The translations under genes were made by a program, and so were the position numbers. A stretch of 64,000 nt of DNA from Hortaea werneckii (lineage: Eukaryota; Ascomycota; Dothideomycetes; Mycosphaerellales; Teratosphaeriaceae), in assembly GCA_037044905.1 (NCBI GenBank), contig JBAOKB010000019.1:33408-97407 (forward strand), in the 5' to 3' direction. Each line of letters begins with the position of its first letter. The stretch's first letter is position 1. Positions 34,334-44,717 of this stretch are shown one piece after another. Under the pieces are notes generated by a model. That model was not told where the DNA came from, ran no database searches, and was given only the letters and a program-made list of their open reading frames with translations.

Positions 34334-35404
34334 ATGCAAGCAGTCAAGAACTTGGTCTCGTCTGCTGCGGGATCGGAACCGCAGTATCTCACTGGCGACA
34401 AGGCCGGTATTGATGCATTCATTGATAAGTTCGATGTAAGATACTATGATATCCTGCGGCGCAGATCTTCTGATGTCATGGCTAACAAGCGATTCAGGTC
34501 TTCCTTTTCGACTGCGATGGTACATCGGCTCTTCCACGCTCACCATGAACGAATTCACTCTGACCACAACTGAAGGATAGGCGTCCTCTGGTCCGGTGAC
34601 CACCTCTTCCCCCGCATCCCCGAGACGATCAAGATGCTCCGCGAGCGGAACAAGCAACTCGTATTCGTGACAAACAACAGTACCAAGTCTCGCGGCGACT
34701 ATGTCAAGAAGTTCCACGGCATGGGCATCGAAGCCAAGGAAGAAGAAGTGTTCGGGAGCAGCTACAGCGCTGCGGTCTACATCAAGCGGGTCATGAACCT
34801 CGAGGCACCGAAGAACAAAGTCTACGTGCTCGGGGAGACTGGTGTGGAACAGGAGTTGAAAGCAGAGGACGTGCCATTCTGCGGCGGCACCGACCTTTTA
34901 CTCCGCCGGGAGATGCAGCCCCAGGACTTTGAAAACATCTCCAACGGCAGCTTACTAGACGATGATGTCTCCGTTGTCCTGACCGGTCTGGACTACCACC
35001 CGAGCTATCTCAAGTACTCGCTCGCTATGGCCTATATCCGTCGCGGTGCACACTTCCTCGCTACGAACATCGACTCTACACTTCCATCCGCAGGGACGTT
35101 CTTCCCTGGAGCCGGCTCGACGGCTGCAGCAGTAGTAACAGCCACCGGGCAGGAGCCGCTGGCACTTGGCAAACCCAGCCAAGCTATGATGGACGCTGTG
35201 GCTTCGAAGTTCCAGTTCGACCGGAAGAAGGCTTGTATGGTGGGCGACAGACTGAACACCGATATCGAATTCGGCATCAAGGGTGGGCTTGGCGGTACGC
35301 TGTGTGTGCTGAGCGGTGTTAGCAAGAAGGAAGAGTTCCTTGCGCCGGGAGCGGAAGTGAAGCCTAGCGCTTACGTGGATCAGCTTGGTGATCTTCTTGG
35401 GTAG
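34334..35404 (+). CDS. PHO13: PHO13-type HAD phosphatase (4-nitrophenylphosphatase / phosphoglycolate phosphatase)
   Basis: Three exons (34334-34435, 34498-34519, 34581-35404) encode 315 residues, the usual length. The 22-nt second exon encodes VFLFDCDG, carrying the DxD nucleophile motif, and splits the last Gly codon. Other HAD motifs are LVFVTNNSTKSRGDY (motif II), LALGKPSQAMMDAV (motif III Lys) and MVGDRLNTDIEFG (motif IV acids). The cap region includes TGLDYHPSYLKYSLAMAYI and FLATNIDSTLPSAGTFFPGAGS, typical of the C2-capped PGP/PHO13 group. These enzymes hydrolyse phosphoglycolate and other metabolic side products in the cytosol. Confidence 0.94.
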
Positions 35405-35574
35405 ATCTACATGTGAACGGTCGTCCACAGAGCAGAACTATGGCAGACCAAGATTAGAAGCAGGAGCTGAATCTAAATTAACGAAGAATGTTGATTTACT
35501 ACATGATGGCTGTGTATACCTGCTAAAATGACGAATAGATCGAAACCATAGAGCCCGGAGCAGTGTGATCTTCA

Positions 35575-36558
35575 TTATATAAAGCCGAATTCTGATTCTG
35601 AATAGCCTGAGATCGATTCCGAATAGCTTGGAGAGAGGGGTTGAGTGGTGTCGAATGGGGTGATCGAAAATGTAGCATGCCCCAGCGCTTCTGACGCTAG
35701 TCTTGCTTGCCAATGACGCTGGATACCGGAAGCTTGGAGGGAGGGGTTTCGCGGGCCGATCTGGACAGACGACATAGCATCTTGTTCCAGCATTTTTGGC
35801 GGTCGTCTTGCCGATTCACCGGTAAAACGTACCCGGAAGTCGCCCTGCTCGCTCTCAAGCTCGTCCGAGACCCATTCCTTATCCTTCCCAGCATACCAGC
35901 ACGCAACCAGGCCGTACACAAGCAGCATATCCGCAAAGCGCATCAACGTGTCCACGGATTGACACTGATAAGGTCCGAAGCTCACATCCAGCACAGCTTG
36001 AACCGCGCTCAAAGTCTTCAGCACTTGCTCCTGAGGCCAGCAACACCAGGAGATGTCAGCGACTCGGACACGATTCCGGAGCACATCGATGGAAATGATG
36101 AAGTGGTCGCAGCATCTTTGGCATGCGGACGTTCCACGCGCTTTCGTCGCCTGCAAAGCGAATGGCGGGATCTGATGGCCTAGGTCTGCTGTCACGAGCG
36201 TGGTGAGCCACCAGCCGAGCGTCTGGACGGTATGCGAGGCATGATACGGAAACACGACCTGTCGGCCCACCCAGATCATACTGGTGACTTCATGACGGGT
36301 TTGTCGACAGGTTCGCAGAAGACCGAACTTGCGGAAGTGTTTCTTGTAGAAGTACGCTGTCTCTTCAGTCATCCAGGTCTGTTCTGTGTTCCGGATATAA
36401 GGCGGTAGAGCCAATAGGTATATTTCGTTGCGAATTTCAGCTGGGAGATCGAAGAATGTTGTCCGCTTTCCCTTCCGACTGCTCGTAGACTGGGGATAGG
36501 GATGATCTCCTCCGAAAAAGGCGGTATCCAGCGGAGCTTCCATCGCGGCAATTGACAT
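35575..36558 (-). CDS. 2EXR/F-box-like domain protein
   Basis: Single exon, 327 residues from MSIAAMEAPLDTAFFGGDHP. Residues about 30-80 contain FFDLPAEIRNEIYLLALPP, the signature of fungal 2EXR or F-box-like proteins, followed by FGLLRTCRQTRHEVTSMIW, the LL-x-x-CRQ-x-x-E helix seen in this family. The C-terminal two thirds have no known domain but contain several Trp and Cys residues, ending in a Ser-rich tail. Members are abundant and diverse in filamentous fungi and mostly uncharacterised; a role in SCF-type ubiquitylation is possible but not shown. An upstream ATG in frame adds 25 residues; the chosen start is the one nearest the conserved part. Confidence 0.78.
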   Translation of the reverse strand: MSIAAMEAPLDTAFFGGDHPYPQSTSSRKGKRTTFFDLPAEIRNEIYLLALPPYIRNTEQTWMTEETAYFYKKHFRKFGLLRTCRQTRHEVTSMIWVGRQVVFPYHASHTVQTLGWWLTTLVTADLGHQIPPFALQATKARGTSACQRCCDHFIISIDVLRNRVRVADISWCCWPQEQVLKTLSAVQAVLDVSFGPYQCQSVDTLMRFADMLLVYGLVACWYAGKDKEWVSDELESEQGDFRVRFTGESARRPPKMLEQDAMSSVQIGPRNPSLQASGIQRHWQARLASEALGHATFSITPFDTTQPLSPSYSESISGYSESEFGFI

Positions 36559-37196
36559 CTTAGAAAATGGGATGGTGAAGGATGGATGTGGAATCAAACG
36601 AAGCTTGACGTGGTTTATCCACTGCGTATGCAAGTCTTCTTTAGGCAGAAGTACGTGCCTCGGGATAGGTAGTCGTTCCCCTTGCGGAATTCATGTATAA
36701 CTTTCTATCCGCTCCTTACTCTATCCCGCCTCAAGCGCCTCGCTTCTGCATTTCGATGCAGACCCACACTTGTACATCCTTATCAGCGTTATCATAGTGA
36801 CGCATGGCAACTACCCTTCTCAGCAGAGCCTCGACACCAAATCACGCAGCTGGACATCATGATTTGTGACGATGCAACTTGCGAGCCTAATGGAGAGCTT
36901 TACACTCACTTATCAGCTGAAATAGAAATCCGTGACTCCTCCACCATCGTCATCAAGACAGTCCTGGTCTCTGCAATACTGATCTAAGTCTTGCAACCCG
37001 CGCTGGCACTTCAATTACGCTGACTTGACAACGAGGATTACGAATACAAGAATGTCTTTAGCGGGATCATATGATCCCCCCGGCACCACCAAATCTTTTC
37101 ATTGCAACTGCGCAGTCTGTTCTGGCAACCACGGCGACTGTATAGACCAGGGCTGCGAAGCTTCAGGATGACCTTATTGAGCGATACACTCCAGAA
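36559..37196. other. Divergent spacer, no gene seen
   Basis: Promoter regions of the 2EXR gene (minus) and the M3 peptidase (plus). A 101-codon plus-strand frame at 36682-36987 has no recognisable content. Confidence 0.4.
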
Positions 37197-39414
37197 ATGG
37201 CCACTTTCAATAACGTCGTTTTGCCTTTGAGTCATGACGAGAATGCAAGAATTCATTTTTGTCAGCGAGTTGAGTTTCTGGCCAGTGTTTCTCCGGATGA
37301 CAGCCTGAGAGCTGCTTGCCAAGAAGCATCGAAGCGCCTCGCACGGTTCGAGACCAGTACTGCCCAGCGGGCTGATTTGGATACGCTTGTCGCCGCTGTC
37401 AGCGACAAAAATGAGGTATTGACCACTGAGCGCAAGAAATATCTTGATAGTGTCTTATCAGCCTTTGAAGGCCACCGTGGAACGCTATCGGTAGACGATA
37501 CATGCTCTCTAGAGCGAATCGAAGAAGAACTATCTCGGCTGAAGCATGAGTATCTCCAGACATGCCGACAGGAATCCGGTATATGGCTCGCTCAAGATGA
37601 GCTCGAAGACGTTGACTCTGACTTGCTTTGCGAAAATGATCGAAGCGAGGATAGTTCAATGCTTCGACTTCCTTTCCGGGGCATGCTTTGGTGGAAAGCC
37701 TTGGGCACGGCACGCCATTCCGAAACAAGGCGAAAGATCTATACAGCGCGCGCTTTGACAGCTGAGTCTAATGTCCCCTTGTTAGAGTGTGCAATCGTGC
37801 TGCGGACGCACAAGGCTCAGCTACTCGGCTACGAAGACTATATGCAGATGACGATGAGACATAATCTCATTAAGTCGCCAGCAATTGTTCAAGATTTGCT
37901 CGATAATTTGGAGAAGCAATTGTCACCCGTCAAGGATCATCTAATCCAGCGCTGGAGGGTATTGAAAAGTGAAGATTTATACGATCGTGGCGAGGAAGAT
38001 GATGGTAAGTTATATGAATGGGATCGCCACTACTATACGCAGAAGACGATTGAGAGACACTATGACATCGACACAGATGAGGTTAGCCAGTACTTCGAAA
38101 TGTCTGGTACTGTTCAGCGAACGCTTAAGATTTTCGAAGGCGTCTTTGGAATCTCATTTGCCGAGATTGATGACCAAGACGCGGATTACCTGACGAATGG
38201 ACAAGGTCGACGGGCATTAACTTGGCATCCAGACGTTCTTATCTTTGCGGTTTGGGATGCACCATTAGGCGACGTTGACGAGCAGCCTTTCCTAGGCTAC
38301 TTGTACATGGACCTCTTCTACAGGCCGGGCAAACGGCCAGGGTTTTGCGACCTGCCTATCAACCCTGTGAGTCAGGATACTGACCATCTGTCTTAAGTTG
38401 TAACTGGCCTTGGATAGGGGTTTACCGATGAAGACGGCAATCGTGTGTATCCGTCTACCTGTCTCCTGTGCAACTTTGACAAGCCGAAGGAAGACAGCCA
38501 TCGATTTCTGCAGCATCAGGAAGTTGATTTACTATTCCATGAGCTTGGCCATGGAATTCACGACCTTGTTGCGAAGACGGAGTTTGCTCGCATTCATGGT
38601 GCCAGCACAGCTGAAGATTTCAACGAAGCACCTAGCCAGATGCTGGAACATTGGTGCTGGCATCCTGAGATACTCAAATCGTTGGGTCAGCTGCATCAGG
38701 CGAACGATGAGTTCGATCGAAAGCAAGAGCGTACCGCTGATGAGAAGGATCGCAGCATGCCTGATTACACCATCGAGAGGCTTTTGCATAGCAGGAAATT
38801 AAGAGATGCTGTCAAGATATTTGGCATGCTGGCCGTGAGTCGTTTTCAATTCGCCATTGGATCCGCTCGATCAATCCAGGAAGCGAGTGAAATGGACAGT
38901 ACAGAATTGTTCCATTCCATGATGAGCCAAACCCTTGACATGGACCACCCTGGAGTTTCCTGTCCAGCGCAAGCATGTATGCCGGAACACTTTACAGTTG
39001 AGGGGCTGTACAAGTACCTAATGTAAGAGCCAGAAACGAAATCGCAGGTTCGGCAAAGAGGAATGACTGACACACAATGAAAGCACCCAGATCTACGCCA
39101 GTGATATGTTCTCGACGGCTTTTGAAAAAGACCCGAGGGATAGTAGTGCTGGTTTGAGATATCGACGCACTATTCTGGAGAACGGCAGCAGCAGAGACGA
39201 GATGCAAATGCTAGTAGACTTCTTGGGAAGACAGCCACACCTCAAAGCTTTCATCGCGCATTTGGAGCCGATTGGTAATACCAATGGCCAAGAGGCATCT
39301 TTAGGTCGATCTCTGCACGAGACGGGTTTATGTCGAGATCAAGCTTGGCAGACGTTTCTGAGAGCAGTGCATAAATACGTGATGTTGTCTTTGTGGAGGT
39401 ATTGGCATCTCTGA
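37197..39414 (+). CDS. M3 metalloendopeptidase (thimet oligopeptidase / saccharolysin-like)
   Basis: Three exons (37197-38366, 38418-39022, 39084-39414) give 701 residues. The zinc site HELGHGIHD lies at about residue 450 and the third ligand region is DFNEAPSQMLEHWCWHPEIL. The substrate-binding side shows FLGYLYMDLFYRPGKRPG before intron 1. Exon 3 begins with the conserved QIYASDMFSTAFEKDP block and continues RYRRTILENGSSRDEMQMLVDFLGRQP, joined to EGLYKYL by an intron with a GTAAGA donor. These cytosolic or mitochondrial enzymes degrade short peptides. After the usual C-terminal block near FIAHLEP there are some 45 extra residues compared with recalled homologues, an unremarkable extension. 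No convincing mitochondrial presequence is seen. Confidence 0.9.
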
Positions 39415-39726
39415 AGAGAACGAAAGTACACCTGGTCATCAAGGTTGGATGAGATGATTTTGAGGTGAGGTTTGCAGCAACAGCCCGCCTCGGCGCCGGT
39501 GGAGAAACGCCCCGATATCGACACATCAAGGTGGCGATTCGGGACACGGCACTCCACTCTGCCCCTCCATCGAGGGCAGATATGACATAAAGCTGCGGGG
39601 TGACATTCTCCAGATAGAGTATATACTCAACTGTATTTTTACTGCCATTGAGACGTCTGATTCCACACAATCCACACAGAAATCAACCATTCTTATCCTC
39701 ATATAATACGGAGACACACAATAAAA

Positions 39727-41050
39727 ATGGCCGACCTTCCGAACTACAAGGGCAAGACTGTCAAGCTCAACACTGGGGCTAAGATTCCGTACGTTCCAAA
39801 AGCCTAAATCATCCCATCAAAAGGGAAATTGTTGACACGTATCCAGCCAGTTGGGCTTTGGCACCTGGCAGTCCGCGCCAGGCGAGGTTGGCACTGCCGT
39901 GTATGAGGCTCTAAAGGCCGGCTACCGCCATCTCGTAAGTGATGCGTCACCAATGTGACGCGGAAACAATTACTGATGTGCACAGGACTTGGCCAGGATC
40001 TACCAGAACCAGCCGGAGGTGGCTGAGGGCATGAAGAGAGCCATCTCTGAAGTCCCAGGTCTCAAGCGCGAGGACATTTTCATCGTACGCTGCCGGACCA
40101 TACGCTTCCCGCTCCAATTGTTCGTTCTAATAGGGATGTAGACTTCGAAGCTCTGGAACATCGACCACCGACCGCAAGACGTGGGCCCAGCGCTCGACGA
40201 GTGTCTGCAGGAGCTCCAGCTTGACTACCTAGACGTGAGTTCAGTCCATTGGATGCAAAGTGACTCAATTGCTGATTTAAACAGCTCTACCTCATCCACT
40301 GGCCGGTAGCATTCAAGCAGAATGGCCGTGTGCTCATGCCGAAGAAGAACGAGAACGAGGTCGACCTCGACATGGACGTGTCGCTTGTCGACACCTGGAA
40401 GGCCATGCTCGAGCTCCCCAAGAGCAAGACGAAGGCCGTCGGCGTCTCCAACTTCACAGTGGAGATGCTCGAGGCCATCATCAAGGCTACGGGTGTGACG
40501 CCAGCGGTCAACCAGGTCGAGCGCCACCCGCTCATTCCCGACCTGCGGTTGATGGAGTACTGCGCGCAGAAGGGGATCCACGTTACAGCATACTCAGTAA
40601 GGCAAATTTCTTCAAACAGACGGAATCGTGAAGCTTGCTAACATCCCTGTTCTTTAGGCCTTCGGCAACAACACCGTCGGCGAACCGCTCCTGATCACGC
40701 ACCCGGAGATCAAGAAGATCGCCGAGAAGCTAGGCGTCACGCCCGCCAACGTCATCATCGCCTGGTCGCAGCGGGGCGACCACTCCGTCATCCCGAAGAG
40801 CGTGACGCCGTCCCGCATCCGCGACAACTTCAAGGAGATCGAGCTCTCCCCGGAAGACGTCCAGGCTATTGACGCCATCGGCAAGAACCCGAAGCGCTAT
40901 AACGTGCCATATAGCTGTAAGTTTCGTCGGGGATACGTGAATCATTCGAATTGTTCTGACCAAAACGTCGCAGACAACCCGAAGTGGAACATCAACATCT
41001 GGAACGATGAGAAGGAGGTTGGCGCCACGCAAACGCCGGTCATTGGCTGA
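39727..41050 (+). CDS. Aldo-keto reductase (glycerol dehydrogenase / xylose reductase type)
   Basis: Seven exons (39727-39788, 39847-39934, 39986-40084, 40142-40234, 40285-40596, 40658-40916, 40974-41050), all GT-AG, encode 329 residues. The AKR tetrad is present: Asp and Tyr in GYRHLDLARIY, Lys in FITSKLW, and His in LYLIHWPVAF. NAD(P)H-binding motifs are SNFTVEML, NQVERHPLIP, ITAYSAFG-like (here VTAYSAFG), and VIPKSVTPSRIRDN near the C terminus. The enzyme reduces aldehydes or aldoses in the cytosol. Relative to recalled homologues, where the Tyr segment reads DCAxIYGNE, this one reads DLARIYQNQ. Seven exons is far more than its neighbours. Confidence 0.93.
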
Positions 41051-41173
41051 ACGAACAATTTTGGTCAAAGACGAGCCGATTAATCCTGTAAACGATACAA
41101 ACAGACATGGACAGATCCCAAAACGATGGATAAAACCCCCCACGAGCATCTTTCATAATGCCCATTTCCCCCT

Positions 41174-42769
41174 CTACGTGACCCCTGTCAAATCCATCCT
41201 CTTCTCCCTATCCCAAACCACCGTCCCATCAGCCACTCTCCTCAATTTCCGTATCCGATGCAGCGGGATAAAATCCTCCTCATCGACCCCTTTCTTCCCC
41301 CACTCGCCCAGGGCGATCCACTTCAGTCCCTCAAACCGATCGTGATACCCGACTTCGTACTCCGTATTCGCGTGACTGGACCCGTAGAGCAGGAACTCCA
41401 TCGCGGTGCGCGCATCGCGGAATCTTTGCCCCGGGTTGGTGGGGAGGGCGGGGATGTATGTGGGGGGAGCGGGCTGCTCGACTTGCTCAGCAGGGTGTCT
41501 GGCTTCGAGTTGTGGGCCGCTGAGCGCGGTCAGTGAGATGACGGCGCCTGTGCGGTCGTATTGGAGGAGGCTCTCGAGGTAGTGGTATGAACGTGTTCGG
41601 TATGGGAGCGCTTGTTGGGACGGGGCATAGCCTTCTCGGTGGCCGAAGAGGGCTAAAGCGAAGACGGAGCGTTCGGGGGTCGATTCGAGGGGTTTCGGCC
41701 AGACCCTTGCGTTCAAGTGCGCCGCGACCGTCTTGACGAGTTCGGGCATCTGCTGCAGCATCTGTCTTCGGACGGGGCCGTTGGGACTCCATAGCTCGAA
41801 TTCGATTAAGACGTATTCGTTGGCACTGTTGGTGAACCTCCGATAGCCATCGATCGGGGCGAAGCCTTTGAAGAGTGCGAGAATAGATCTCAAGTTGGTG
41901 GCGAGGTTCTTCCGCGATAGGTGTTCCACCACACACTTTCCGATGTTCGAAAGCGCTTGCACGGTCTGCGCTGTGACGTGGTTGGCGATGTCGGCTCGGG
42001 TTGGTGTATGTACGTCGAGGTGAGTGAAGCTTTCCAAGGTCGCACACCTGTGCCAAAACGCGTATCCGAGCCGCTCTGTATTTTCCAAATACATAGGAGC
42101 GATAGTGGTATCCCTGGTCACATTGTAGACCATCCACAACAGTGATTCGTAGTTCAATAGACCGAATGCGGGAGCAATTAGACGTTCACTCTGGGCTTGT
42201 TCCAGAATCAGAAGGTAAGCGGCTCTGAACAAGCACCATTCGTTCTCCTGCCGGTTGAGAGCGAAGCGGGTTGATGTCATGCCCTCTGCATCGATGACCA
42301 TGGCTAAATGTCTCTGTTCATTGTGTGAAAGGACCTGCTGCTGTTGCGGGCTGTAAAACGGTATAGTAACCCGGGAAAGTTGGGAGAGGTCGAATCCAAT
42401 GGGAACAGAGCATCGGTGGAGATAAGTGCAAGGCTGAGTACCATGGCACTCTGGCCACTCGAGCTGCGATGGGAGAGCCAGCACATCATCGGACGGCGTT
42501 TGCAAGGCCTCGATATCAAAAGCTTCCGCGACGATTTGCCAGAATGTGTGCCGGTTGTCTTCAGTCATACATACGAAGTGAATGTCTTCGTGTGATTGGC
42601 GTGGTCCTGCCGCAAATGTACCGGTAGCAAACAGCAATCTGAGCGGGCGGCATCGCTGAGGCTGAATCGCGCCGTATTGGCTTGCGTGTAAAAGATCAGG
42701 GACATAGAGGGCGTGTAGGCGCGTAGCCAAACCATCAGTAGCGTCTTCTCTCGGGGTCAAGATCGCCAT
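41174..42769 (-). CDS. MJ1316 RNA-end-recognition domain protein with possible degenerate nucleotidyltransferase region
   Basis: Single exon, 531 residues. The C-terminal 80 residues match the MJ1316 (formerly DUF504) domain: YEVGYHDRFEGLKWIALGEW, then EDFIPLHRIRKLRRVADGTVVWDREKRMD. This RRM-like domain has been proposed to recognise RNA ends bearing cyclic phosphate. Residues about 45-75 (LLFATGTFAAGPRQSHEDIHFVCM) loosely resemble the G-[ST]-x(n)-D-x-D core of poly(A) polymerase/OAS-type nucleotidyltransferases, but with EDIHF instead of DxD, so catalytic activity is doubtful. The central part is helical with no known motif, and a 2'-5' RNA ligase motif pair (HxTx) is not evident. RNA repair or end-processing is inferred from the C-terminal domain only. 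Confidence 0.75.
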   Translation of the reverse strand: MAILTPREDATDGLATRLHALYVPDLLHASQYGAIQPQRCRPLRLLFATGTFAAGPRQSHEDIHFVCMTEDNRHTFWQIVAEAFDIEALQTPSDDVLALPSQLEWPECHGTQPCTYLHRCSVPIGFDLSQLSRVTIPFYSPQQQQVLSHNEQRHLAMVIDAEGMTSTRFALNRQENEWCLFRAAYLLILEQAQSERLIAPAFGLLNYESLLWMVYNVTRDTTIAPMYLENTERLGYAFWHRCATLESFTHLDVHTPTRADIANHVTAQTVQALSNIGKCVVEHLSRKNLATNLRSILALFKGFAPIDGYRRFTNSANEYVLIEFELWSPNGPVRRQMLQQMPELVKTVAAHLNARVWPKPLESTPERSVFALALFGHREGYAPSQQALPYRTRSYHYLESLLQYDRTGAVISLTALSGPQLEARHPAEQVEQPAPPTYIPALPTNPGQRFRDARTAMEFLLYGSSHANTEYEVGYHDRFEGLKWIALGEWGKKGVDEEDFIPLHRIRKLRRVADGTVVWDREKRMDLTGVT

Positions 42770-43285
42770 TGTGAAAATAGACCTTGTAATCTTGAGATGC
42801 TGATGCTGGAGTAGAAGAGATACGAGGGGAAAGATGGTAGTACGTCGAAGACGAAGAGAATGCGGGAGAAGGGGAGAATCAGATACCTACAAGTGCTTGC
42901 TTTACATATGTTCTCCTGTAGACCTTGCTGCATCGCGGTGTTGATTTTTGGAGAATTGTCGCCGCACTAGGAAGTAGCAAACGCTGTAAATGCTGTGACT
43001 CATCGTGGACAGCACTACTAGTAGTATGTACCTTCGACGATGAGTCAAAGAATGTACTTGCCGGGATAGGATACAGTGAATGTTGAGAGGTTGCAGTGGT
43101 TCCAGCCGGAAGTTACTAGGTACCCGGGCAAGGCAGTCACCCCTGATGCCTCAGGCAGTCTACCCTACGCTTTCTTCCAGCCGACAGTGTAATTGAACTT
43201 CTTCCGAATCCAGTCGATATCACCGCAAAGGGAACAACAATACTCTCCCGATTTACTAACCCGATCTTCTCGCCACATTACCATC
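42770..43285. other. Divergent spacer, no gene seen
   Basis: Lies between the MJ1316 gene and the UPF0390 gene and is likely to hold both promoters. A GTACC/GGTACC palindrome is near 43119. No open frame of interest. Confidence 0.4.
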
Positions 43286-43372
43286 ATGGCTCAAGGCGAG
43301 ATCAAGAAGACCAAAGGTCCCGGAGCCAAAGCCTCGTAAGTCCACTTCACCTGCTCCCCCACCCCCTCCAAC

Positions 43373-43403
<31 letters not shown>

Positions 43404-43667
43404 AAAAGATAAGCAGAGGCCCACTTCAAGCTAACACAGCTCCCTCTACACAGCTCCAACCGCAAACAAATGGGCACCAAAGTCTTCAAGCCGAAGAAAG
43501 CCTCGCTCCAGAAGCAGCAGCAGGTGAAGAAGAAGCATACGTCCGGGTTCATGGACTTGACGGAGAAGTCGCTCGCAGGGAAAGCCGGACATCTGGAGAT
43601 GCTGCGCGGGGGGAAGAAGGACAGCAAGGCGGAGAATGCGGCGACTAAGCTCACGCAGAAGAAATGA
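43286..43667 (+). CDS. UPF0390 (DUF2462) family small basic protein
   Basis: Two exons, 43286-43335 and 43454-43667, encode 87 residues: MAQGEIKKTKGPGAKAS, then SNRKQMGTKVFKPKKASLQKQ and a Lys-rich tail ending LTQKK. The MAQGxxK start, KGPG and strong Lys content match the UPF0390 family, small nucleolar/RNA-associated-looking proteins of unknown function found in animals and fungi. The intron has a GTAAGT donor and a CACAG acceptor but contains a 22-C/14-A homopolymer block. The reading frame on the opposite strand is a shadow. Confidence 0.85.
43372..43407 (+). repeat. 22-C plus 14-A homopolymer block inside an intron
   Basis: A pure run of 22 C is directly followed by 14 A within the intron of the UPF0390 gene. 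Such tracts slip in replication and in sequencing, so exact length is uncertain. The branch site must lie in the short stretch between this block and the acceptor at 43453. Confidence 0.75.
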
Positions 43668-44717
43668 TGAGGGGAGGCGCGATATATGTATCAGAATTTT
43701 CGGTGCACGGATTTAAAGAGGAGGTAGAGTCCCCTTTGCAGACGCAGGTTCACGTCGTTCTGTGGCCTGGTGTCGAGGTACTGCTAGGACTTGGATGAGG
43801 GACGCTGGCTGGGTGGGGCTCTCATCGAGGGTGAAACACAAAGATGCAGACACGGACACGGACACGGACACGAGCTGGTCCACGGCATCCGACGGCCCCT
43901 ATGTGCACAAGGACGTGCTGCAGCCAGTAGACAGCAAGCGACGGCAGTCACACACGGGGCATTGCTGGGGAGGAAAACAAAAAAAGAAAAAGATGAGGAG
44001 ACCGGTCCCATGAGAATTTCGAAGCATCAGGGGAGCCCGTCGCTTTCCGACATCGAGCGTGAGATCGCCGGAGGATATCAGTCTGCAAAGAGACCCCCCT
44101 GCGTTCCTTCAAAGGAAACCCACACTGCCGAGCAGGGCGACACAACGTTGAGCAGCAACGTCCTGTCGAGTCCCTCCTATAAGTTGCGACACCACGAGGG
44201 ATTGCCCCCCAGCACAAGGAGGAGGCATTCAAGACCCCGCCCGGCGCGAGAAACGCAGGAAGAGCGCTCGGGAGCGTTGTCATTAAAAGTCCAGCTGGGG
44301 GGATTGTCCTTTCCCGGTCTCAGACCAAGGACTCCGTCTCCGCCAAGCCGTTTTCGACCGGAACGCATGGGGGTTGGAGAAACTGCCAATATTGATGAGC
44401 AGGCTTGATCGCTCTCCGGCACGGCGCCTTGTTAGGATTCCAGCATCCCTATTACTCAAGAGAATATCTATGTGCTAGTATCAGGGGCAAAAAAAAAAAA
44501 AGGCCGTTTTGACACCACGCGGTGTCAAAATCTAATGAAGGCGAAAAACACTTTGATTGTACAGAAATGCAGATAGCACGCAATTATGATACAACCCAAA
44601 ATTTTTTTTTTCTCCCCAAGAGCCCTTTGGTATATCCTGTTACAAATCGCCAAACACCTGACTTACAGCTTCAACATATCTTCCCGACCAAAAATTGCGC
44701 GTCATCATACGTTTTGT
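43668..44717. other. Convergent spacer with GGACAC repeat and hairpin
   Basis: No convincing gene. A tandem GGACAC-type hexamer array (about four units) lies near 43850-43877. A 205-codon open frame at 43791 translates this repeat and shows no known motif, so I do not annotate it. A perfect inverted repeat at 44507-44530 is listed separately. Confidence 0.45.
44507..44530. repeat. Perfect 10-bp inverted repeat with 4-base loop
   Basis: The arms TTTTGACACC and GGTGTCAAAA are exactly complementary around the loop ACGC. An A tract of about 12 bases lies just upstream (44490-44501). It lies about 190 bases beyond the stop codon of the F-box/LRR gene and could form a hairpin in its 3' untranslated region or act as a binding palindrome. 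Confidence 0.75.

Noticed and set aside
43791..44408. 205-codon plus-strand frame with His/Gly repeats
   Set aside because: The repeats come from the GGACAC array. No motif, and codon use unlike neighbours.
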